Shown here: positions 8,135-13,313 of the stretch, in pieces | Layout of the letters: the number at the start of each line of letters is the position of its first letter | Position numbering within the stretch: the first letter of the stretch is position 1 | Assembly: GCA_963518665.1 (NCBI GenBank) | Contig: CAUQKR010000029.1 | Span: 1-13,313 of the forward strand | DNA: 13,313 nucleotides | Source: GN02-872 sp963518665 | GTDB lineage: Bacteria; Patescibacteriota; Gracilibacteria; BD1-5; UBA6164 | Direction: 5' to 3' | Translations under genes and position numbers: made by a program | The notes under the pieces: generated by a model | Database searches by the model: none | Seen by the model: only the letters and a program-made list of their open reading frames with translations | What the model was told of the DNA's origin: nothing

Positions 8135-9148
8135 ATGGAAACTATACTTTTGACTTGATGAGCTTGATATATAGGTTCTCACACTGCTGTAAATTTCTTG
8201 GAAAAATGATATAATGTGATTATCTTGGATAATTTTTTTAATTCTGAAAAATCTGTTATAGAAAAAATAGAAAAAATTACTTGAAAAAAAGTAAAATTTT
8301 ATGAAATTGATTTGAGAAATAAAGAAGATTTAAGAAAAATATTTTTAGAAAATAAAATAGATTTTGTTATTCATTTTGCCTGATTAAAGGCTGTTTGAGA
8401 AAGTTGTGAAAAACCATTTTTTTATTATGAAAACAATATTTTGTGAAGTTTAAATTTATTTGAAATAATGGATGAATTTTCTGTAAAAAATATAATTTTT
8501 TCTTCAAGTGCAACTGTTTATGATAATACAAAGTGAAAAGCTCCATTTTTTGAATATTCTGCTGTTTGAAATACAACTTCTCCATATTGAACTACAAAGC
8601 TTATTTTAGAAAACATTTTGAGAGATTTATCAAATCACAAAAATTTTAAAGTTATAAATTTGAGATATTTTAATCCAATTTGAGCTCATAAAACAGGACT
8701 TTTATGAGAAAATCCAAATTGAATCCCCAATAATTTACTTCCATATTTAATGAAAGTTGTTTCAAGGCAATTGGAATTTTTACAAGTTTTTTGAGATGAT
8801 TATGAAACAAAAGATTGAAGCTGAGAAAGAGATTATATTCATATTTTGGATTTAGCTGAAAGTCATTTTCAAGCATTTTTATTTTTGAAAAAAAATTCAA
8901 AAAAACTTTATGAAGAAATAAATATTTGAACAGGAAAATCTACTTCAGTTTTTGAAATAATAAAAATCACGGAAAAAATTTGGTGACAAAAAATAAATTA
9001 TAAAATCTTTGAAAGAAGATCTTGAGATGTGGCAATTTTATCTTGTAACCCAGAAAAAGCAAAAAATTTACTTGGTTGGCAAGCTATTTATAGTGTAGAA
9101 GATGCAATAAAAGATAGTTTAAATTTTATAGAAAAACAAAAAAAATAA
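8135..9148 (+). CDS. galE: UDP-glucose 4-epimerase (GalE)
   Basis: A 337-residue cytosolic short-chain dehydrogenase-type epimerase, about the same length as E. coli GalE. The N-terminal NAD-binding loop is TGGAGYIGSH (glycines 8, 9 and 11 encoded by TGA), with IDLRN and HFAGLKAVGES as in GalE. The catalytic set is SSSATVY and Y151-G-T-T-K155, with LRYFNPIGAH after it, and the substrate side has GDDYETKDGSGERDYIH, GTG and RRSGDVA. The enzyme interconverts UDP-glucose and UDP-galactose (some members also act on the N-acetyl sugars) through a 4-keto intermediate, supplying galactosyl units for surface glycans. It is a single-gene unit; the neighbouring surface proteins make a role in envelope sugars plausible but not shown. 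The substrate range cannot be read from the sequence. Confidence 0.96.
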
Positions 9149-9172
9149 ACTCTAAAAAGAGTTTATTTTTTT
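9141..9172. terminator. bidirectional terminator between galE and the minus-strand exported gene
   Basis: A 12-bp perfect stem (9141-9152 with 9159-9170) and six-base loop, flanked by A- and T-runs. The galE stop 9146-9148 lies inside the left arm, and the convergent stop 9171-9173 abuts the right arm. Confidence 0.8.
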
Positions 9173-9725
9173 ATTTACATTCATTACTTCAGTTTACAAA
9201 TACTCTAGCATCACAAGCTAATACTAAATCTTCTTTTGTAGGTGCAGTTCATATATTTCAATTTATTTCATCTATAGCTTTTTTTACTTTTATTGAAGAC
9301 ATTGTTTGTTCTTGAATAGGAAGGTTTAATGATTCAATAGCATCAACTTCTTTTTGAGTTAAATTATAAGCTTTTATTTTATTATTATCTTCTTCTAGTT
9401 GTATATATTTATCTGTGTCAGGAAGCTTAAATCTTATTATTTTGTTGTTATTATTAGGAAATAAAACTTCAAAAATATCTTTATCAATAAAATTTTCAGA
9501 TAATTTTAAATCTATAACTTTATTATTTTCTTGTATTAATTCAACTTTATCAAAGTCAATATAATTATGATTTACTGCTAGGTTAAAAGAGTTATTTATA
9601 TTATGAATTGTAGATTCAGTTATGGTTTTTAAATAAGCTCTTTTTTCTTCAATTGTAGATGCAAAAGTATAAGTGAAAATAGAACACATAGCTATAAAAG
9701 CTAAAATTTTTGCAAATTTTTTCAT
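9171..9725 (-). CDS. exported protein of unknown function with a C-terminal NECK motif
   Basis: A 184-residue protein I do not recognise. Residues 1-22 are a signal peptide (KKFAKILAFIAM, cut near TFA). The mature part is mostly polar, rich in Asn, Lys, Asp and Ile, with a predicted mix of helix and strand and no membrane segment. Residues 159-184 end the protein and match residues 75-97 of the SLH protein: G(T/S)APT, DL, L, RV, then NECK at the very end, with C171 and C183 as possible disulfide partners. All three glycines (156, 159 and 179) are TGA; read with the standard code the protein would end at 155 and lose this motif. It is preceded by a consensus promoter, so it is probably expressed on its own rather than with tilS upstream. 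Function unknown; location outside the membrane is inferred. Confidence 0.8.
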
Positions 9726-9773
9726 AAATAATATGTATTATATAATAAAATAACATAGATTGTATGTATAATT

Positions 9774-9801
9774 ATTATAATATTAATATTTAAAATGTCA
9801 A
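9774..9801 (-). promoter_or_regulatory. consensus promoter of the exported gene at 9171-9725
   Basis: On the minus strand, perfect TTGACA (9796-9801), 16-bp spacer and perfect TATAAT (9774-9779). This is the best match in the window. About 48 bases separate the -10 box from the ATG. Confidence 0.7.
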
Positions 9802-9838
9802 GATAAAAAATTTTTAAAATATTTAAAATTACAAAAAA

Positions 9839-10768
9839 TTAATACAAAATTTTTTTATTATCTTTTTCTAGTTTTAGGTTTTTTATTTCTTTTTTTGTTT
9901 TGTTATTTTTTCAGTTTATAAATTTTATTATTTCAGCTATATTTGCTTTACTTAATCAAATTGTTGAGTTTCAGTTTGTTATAAAAAATAAATATCTTAT
10001 AAGTTCTTTTTGCATAAAATTTGAAAGATTTGAGAAATCTTCTATTAAAAAATATTTTCAGTCATATTTACTTAAAAAATTTTTAATTTCTTCATCTATA
10101 TTTTCTTTTATTTCAGCTAAATATTCCATAAAACTAGAAATATTTTTTTTATAGTTTTGATTTATTTCAGAAAAATTTGGTAAAATTAAGTTTCTAAGTT
10201 TATTTCTAGTATAATCATTTTCAAAATTTGTTTTATCGATTTTGTATTCTAAATTATTTTTGTGTAAATAATCCAAAATTTCATTTTTTGTGATATTTAA
10301 AAGAGGTCTCAAAATAGCTCAGGATTTTTCTTGCATATTTACAAGTCAAGTGATTTTTGAGCCACGAGCAAGATTGAAAAAAAATGTCTCGATTTTATCA
10401 TCTAAATGGTGAGCAAGCAAGATTTTATCAGAATTGTAGATATTTAAAATTGCATTGAAAAATTCATATCTTTTTTGTCTACAAACTTCCTCTAAAGAAA
10501 TAGATTTATAAAAATTTTCCCAGATTTCTTTCATTGGAGCTGAGGCAATTTCAACTTGAAATCATTTTTCTTTTCATAAATCTTCTAAAAATTTTTCTTC
10601 TTGCTTTGACTCTTCTCTTAAATTGTGATTAAAATAACAAGCCACAACATTTTTTGCAAAACTTGTTTCCAAAATTTTGTAAAGTAAATACATAGAATCT
10701 GGTCAAGTTGAACATCAAATTATTATTTTTTCATTTTCTTTAAAATATTTTTCTAAAAATTTTTGCAT
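9839..10768 (-). CDS. tilS: tRNA(Ile)-lysidine synthase (TilS)
   Basis: A 309-residue cytosolic enzyme that attaches lysine to C34 of tRNA-Ile(CAU) so that it reads AUA instead of AUG. The PP-loop ATP-binding motif is STGPDS (residues 20-25), a variant of the usual SGGxDS. It continues with NHNLREES (family 'H.hR..s'), SLEEVCRQKRYEFF, the hallmark AHHLDDKIETFFFNLARGS (A119 on), ILRPLL, and NDYTRNKLRNLILP. After this only a short C-terminal part remains (about 230-309), so it belongs to the short form of the family (E. coli has 432). Several glycines are TGA, splitting the gene in standard-code readings. AUA is a very common isoleucine codon in this window, so the enzyme should be essential. 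It has its own promoter, divergent from the membrane-protein gene. No strong terminator is visible after it. Confidence 0.93.
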
Positions 10769-10797
10769 AAAATTTTATTTAAATTTGTATTTTTCCC

Positions 10798-10825
10798 ATT
10801 ATATTTAGAAAATAATTTTTGTAAA
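10798..10825 (-). promoter_or_regulatory. promoter of tilS
   Basis: On the minus strand, TTTACA (10820-10825), 16-bp spacer and TATAAT (10798-10803), about 30 bases before the start at 10768. Confidence 0.55.
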
Positions 10826-10833
10826 AAATAAAA

Positions 10834-10861
10834 TTTACAAAATTTCAAAAATCTTTATAAT
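10834..10861 (+). promoter_or_regulatory. promoter of the membrane-protein gene
   Basis: TTTACA (10834-10839), 16-bp spacer, TATAAT (10856-10861), 28 bases before the ATG. Its -35 box is the mirror image of the tilS -35 box, 8 bases away. Confidence 0.6.
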
Positions 10862-10889
10862 TTAAAAATAAATTTTAAGTTAAAAAAAT

Positions 10890-11468
10890 ATGAAAGTTCC
10901 TGAAGAAAAAGTCTCATCTCTTGTTTCTGTTTTTATTGCAATTTTGCTTTTTATTGGTTCTTTTTTTGTTATTTATACAAATGAAATAATTCTTGATAAA
11001 ACAGAACAAAAATCAAAAGTCGAAACAAAAATGTTTTATGAAAAATTTTATTTTTGAAATGCAATAGAATCAATCTCAAATTATAAAAATTCTGTAATCC
11101 AAAAAAATGATGATTCAACTCTTGTAAAATGGATAATTAGACTTGTTTGAATTTTATGAATTGGTTTTGCAATGAGCTTATTTTCTATACAAATTGCAAA
11201 AGATAAATCAAAAGAAGATTTAGTCAAAAAATCATTTTTATTTTCAGCTGTTTGAATTGTAATTTTTATTATTTTATTAAAAATTTATTTATTTTATCTG
11301 GCTTGATGATTTAATATTGATTTATCATTTTTGACTTCAAAAACAGTAGGAACTCTTTCTGTATCTGAAAAGATTTTAATTATTTTGCTTATTATAATTG
11401 CATTTGCTTGACTTTGATATTTTTATAATTATCAACAAAAAAAGAAATGATGAGATGATAATTTGTAA
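10890..11468 (+). CDS. membrane protein with four predicted helices, unknown function
   Basis: A 192-residue protein not recognised as any family. It has four strongly hydrophobic segments at about 10-30, 80-102, 115-138 and 160-180. A polar loop of about 48 residues (31-79, EIILDKTEQKSK to SVIQKNDDS) lies between the first two. Short basic stretches follow helices 2 and 4 (IAKDKSKEDLVKK; YQQKKKGGDNL), which by the positive-inside rule puts the second loop and both termini in the cytoplasm and the first loop outside. In-frame TGA occurs in helices 2, 3 and 4 and twice near the end, which supports the reading frame to TAA. There is no signal-peptidase site, lipobox or catalytic motif. It shares a divergent promoter region with tilS and is followed after 88 bases by a small exported protein; whether they are co-transcribed is unclear, as no terminator is visible between them. 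Confidence 0.75.
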
Positions 11469-11534
11469 AAAAAATTAACAAAAAAACTTTTGAAATTTTT
11501 ACTAAAATTGTTATTATATGAAAAATAATATTTG

Positions 11535-11543
11535 TGGTAAAAT
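11535..11543 (+). promoter_or_regulatory. candidate extended -10 promoter of the small exported gene
   Basis: TGG followed by TAAAAT (11538-11543), only 13 bases before the ATG at 11557, so the leader would be very short. No matching -35 box is visible; read-through from the upstream gene is the alternative. Confidence 0.3.
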
Positions 11544-11556
11544 TTAATGTTTTTAT

Positions 11557-11805
11557 ATGAAAAAAATTGTTTTTGTTTTATTATCTTTTTTACTTTTGAC
11601 TTCATTTGTTTCACCGATTGAAGAAAGTATTTTGAGATTTGAAAATTCTCCTTCTTATTCAGATTTGGAAAAAATAACTGATGAAAAAATCAGATTTTGT
11701 GAAGAAATTTTTTTGGATGCTTATAGAAGAAGAGATTTTACAGAAGAGGAAAATAAAATTTGCTCAGATATTTTTGAACAAAAAATCGAAGACGAGTTAA
11801 ACTAA
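11557..11805 (+). CDS. small exported protein, unknown function
   Basis: An 82-residue protein. Residues 1-19 look like a signal peptide (MKKIVFVLLSFLLLTSFVS), leaving a mature part of about 63 residues that is acidic and helical (EESILRFENS, DLEKITDEKIRFCEEIF, EEENKICSDIFEQKIEDELN). It has exactly two cysteines, in FCEEIF and ICSDIF, each at the same place in a similar helix; they could form a disulfide that pins a helical hairpin. There is no glycine at all, so the reading is the same in either genetic code. I do not recognise a family. The frame is open without interruption, the start has a good signal sequence, and a strong terminator follows 36 bases after the stop, so it is likely a real gene. 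The upstream neighbour is a membrane protein, but no functional link can be shown. Confidence 0.65.
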   Translation: MKKIVFVLLSFLLLTSFVSPIEESILRFENSPSYSDLEKITDEKIRFCEEIFLDAYRRRDFTEEENKICSDIFEQKIEDELN

Positions 11806-11840
11806 ATGAAAGCTGTTTTCTCTGCTAGATGAATTTATTA

Positions 11841-11872
11841 AAAATAATGATTTTTAAATCATTATTTTTTCT
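11841..11872 (+). terminator. intrinsic terminator after the small exported gene
   Basis: A 12-bp stem (11841-11852 with 11857-11868), TTTA loop and T-run. Confidence 0.75.
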
Positions 11873-11886
11873 TTATAAAATATTTT

Positions 11887-11914
11887 TTGATTTTTAAAAT
11901 ATTTTAGCTATAAT
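11887..11914 (+). promoter_or_regulatory. promoter of ychF
   Basis: TTGATT (11887-11892), 16-bp spacer and perfect TATAAT (11909-11914), 35 bases before the ATG. Confidence 0.6.
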
Positions 11915-11949
11915 TAAAAAAATATTATTTACTTTAAAATAAAGAAATT

Positions 11950-13035
11950 ATGAAAATTGGTATAGTTTGACTTCCAAATGTTTGAAAATCTACACTTTTT
12001 AATGCTTTGACAAAAAATTATTCAGCAGATGCACAAAATTTTCCTTTTTGTACTATCGAACCAAATGTTTGAATCGTAAATGTAAACGATGAAAGACTTG
12101 AAAAAATTAGACAAGCAGTAAAATGAGAAAAAATTGTTCCAGCAACTTGTGAATTTATTGATATTGCTTGAATAGTAAAATGAGCTTCAGCTGGAGAATG
12201 ACTTGGAAATAAATTTTTGGCAAACATAAGAGAGGCTGATGCAATTTTACAAGTTGTAAGAGTTTTTGAAAATAATGATATAATCCATGTTCATGGAAAA
12301 GTTGATCCAAAATCTGATATAGAAGTGATAAATTCTGAGCTTATTTTAGCTGATTTAGAAACTGTAAATAAAAGAATCACAAGTGATGCTAGAAAAGCTA
12401 GAGCTGACAAAGATGTAGCTTTTGCAGTAGAAGTTTACAAAAAAGTTGAAGCTGGACTTTTGGCTGGACACTTGGTTTCAGATTTGGAATTAAAAGAAGA
12501 AGAACTTTTAGCTATAAGAGATTTACATTTACTTACAAATAAAGAGTTTGTTTATGCTTGTAATGTGAGTGAAGATATGATGAGTGAAACAGAAGAAAAT
12601 CTGAAAAAAATTCTTTGATTAGAAAACAAAAAAAATAAAGTTGTTCCTATTTGTGCTAAACTTGAAGCTGATATGATAGATATGGATAGTGAGGAAAGAA
12701 AAGAATTTTTAGAAGAAATGTGACTTATAACAACTGGTCTTGATAACTTGATAAAAGCTAGCTATGATGCTCTTTGACTTCAATATTATTTTACAGCTGG
12801 TGAAAAAGAAGTAAGAGCTTGGACTATTCATAAATGAGATACAGCTCCAAAAGCTGCTTGAGTTATCCATACAGATTTTGAAAAATGATTTATCAAAGCT
12901 GATGTTGTAAATTGGGTTGATATTGTTGAGTTTGGAGGTTGGGCAAAAGCTAGAGAGGCAGGGAAAGTTTCACTTGAATGAAAAGAGTATATTGTACAAG
13001 ATGGAGATGTAATGCTTTTTAAATTTAATAATTAA
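11950..13035 (+). CDS. ychF: ribosome-associated GTPase/ATPase YchF (OLA1 family)
   Basis: A 361-residue cytosolic P-loop protein, matching the usual length of about 363. The Walker A/G1 motif is GLPNVGKST (7-15), with two of its glycines encoded by TGA. FPFCTIEPNVG is the switch I region typical of YchF, and D71-IAG is G3, followed by GIVKGASAGEGLGNKFLANIREADA, the family's long signature. G4 is degenerate (N205-VSED), as in YchF, which binds ATP better than GTP. A coiled-coil arm lies between about 125 and 200, and the C-terminal TGS-like domain (278-361) contains YYFTAGEKEVRAWTI, AAGVIHTDFEKGF and the closing DGDVMLFKF. YchF binds ribosomes and is linked to stress responses; its exact job is unsettled. 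It stands alone, with its own promoter and terminator. Confidence 0.97.
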
Positions 13036-13065
13036 AATCTAGAGTTTTTTCTAGATTTTTTATTT
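13034..13065 (+). terminator. intrinsic terminator of ychF
   Basis: A 10-bp stem (13034-13043 with 13050-13059) containing TCTAGA in both arms, six-base loop and T-run. It begins inside the stop codon 13033-13035. Confidence 0.8.
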
Positions 13066-13177
13066 CAAAATAAAAAGATAATTTTGTCAATTAAAAAAAA
13101 ATATTTTTACTTGATTTTTTGCTTTTAAAAGTTAAACTTTAACATATATAAATTTTAACATTTAAATTTGTAAATAT

Positions 13178-13313
13178 ATGAAAAACCTTGATTTTAAGCC
13201 AAAATGCGGGGGGGGGGTAAGTTTTTATTTATTAAAAAATAAAAAAGCCTTTACTCTTGTAGAAATGATGGTTGTAGTAGTGATAATATCAATACTTGCA
13301 ACAATTTGATTTT
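13178..13313 (+). CDS. type IV pilin-like protein, N-terminus (partial)
   Basis: The first 45 codons of a gene that runs off the window. Residues 21-29 (NKKAFTLVE) are a class III prepilin cleavage site: basic residues, Ala at -1, Phe at +1 and Glu at +5, followed by the hydrophobic helix MMVVVVIISILATIGF. Such proteins are cut and methylated by PilD-type peptidase and assembled into type IV pili or pseudopili at the membrane; which one cannot be told without the rest. From ATG 13178 the leader is 24 residues and includes a run of ten G (13208-13217) read as three GGG codons and GTA. With one G fewer, the second ATG at 13204 would instead be in frame, giving a 15-residue leader; with one more or two fewer, neither ATG reaches the pilin frame. 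Alanine instead of glycine at -1 is less usual. In-frame TGA at 13307 is glycine. Confidence 0.8.
13208..13217 (+). repeat. poly-G homopolymer tract in the pilin leader
   Basis: Ten consecutive G in DNA where even three G in a row are scarce. It lies inside the coding sequence before the prepilin cleavage site. Slippage would change the reading frame. It could also be a sequencing or assembly error. Confidence 0.9.

Noticed and set aside
9804..9838. Hairpin after tilS as a terminator
   Set aside because: The only inverted repeat is short and made of A and T alone, and is not distinguishable from background; it abuts the next promoter.
11806..11841. 11-codon open frame immediately after the small exported gene
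   Set aside because: It is too short, has no recognisable feature and runs into the terminator hairpin.
289..13035. TGA as tryptophan (Mycoplasma code) or frequent pseudogenes
   Set aside because: TGA positions correspond to conserved glycines, and TGG is used for conserved tryptophans. Frames remain intact to TAA or TAG in every gene.
13128..13140. AAAGTT-A-AACTTT palindrome before the pilin gene as an operator
   Set aside because: Short A/T-rich palindromes are expected by chance here, and no well-spaced promoter overlaps it.
1..13313. tRNA, rRNA, CRISPR array, insertion sequence or prophage
   Set aside because: I saw no GC-rich cloverleaf, regularly spaced repeats, transposase motifs or terminal inverted repeats. 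A dedicated tRNA/ncRNA search was not possible.

Overview
The window is very AT-rich bacterial DNA that reads sensibly only if TGA codes for glycine (translation table 25). Every long conserved gene has in-frame TGA at positions that are invariant glycines in its family: the SMGHIR region and GWH of topoisomerase I, the GGAGYIGSH loop of GalE, and the GLPNVGKS P-loop and DIAG of YchF. TGG is still used for tryptophan. This code is known from Candidatus Absconditabacteria (SR1) and Gracilibacteria (BD1-5) of the CPR/Patescibacteria, so the window almost certainly comes from one of these; the sequence does not say which. Because of the recoding, standard-code translation cuts most genes here into fragments. 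The coordinates below use TAA and TAG as the only stops.

Layout, left to right: the 3' end of a glycogen/starch-synthase-like glycosyltransferase (1-278) followed 10 bases later by a GNAT acetyltransferase (289-873); topA (964-3258); grpE (3339-3884); two tandem paralogous secreted proteins combining a 3D domain with peptidoglycan-binding-like repeats (4126-5475 and 5566-6936); a minus-strand exported SLH-domain protein (6964-7974); galE (8135-9148); a minus-strand exported protein (9171-9725); minus-strand tilS (9839-10768); a four-helix membrane protein (10890-11468); a small glycine-free exported protein (11557-11805); ychF (11950-13035); and the start of a type IV pilin-like gene (13178 to the end), whose leader contains a run of ten G.

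The genes are mostly single transcription units. Many have a recognisable -35/-10 promoter (near TTGACA, 15-17 bp, TATAAT) and end in an AT-rich hairpin plus T-tract. In six cases the hairpin stem contains or touches the stop codon, so termination signals and gene ends are fused. I see no clear Shine-Dalgarno sequence before any start. No gene-free stretch exceeds 300 bases. I found no rRNA, tRNA, CRISPR array, insertion sequence or phage gene.

Housekeeping functions (topA, grpE, tilS, ychF, galE) are interleaved with a cell-envelope theme: two 3D/peptidoglycan-binding proteins, an SLH protein, further exported proteins and a pilin. The observations most worth following are the poly-G tract in the pilin leader (a candidate phase-variation switch), a short Cys-containing motif shared by the SLH protein and the exported protein at 9171-9725, the shuffled domain order of the tandem 3D proteins, and the complete avoidance of TGA-glycine in the SLH gene.
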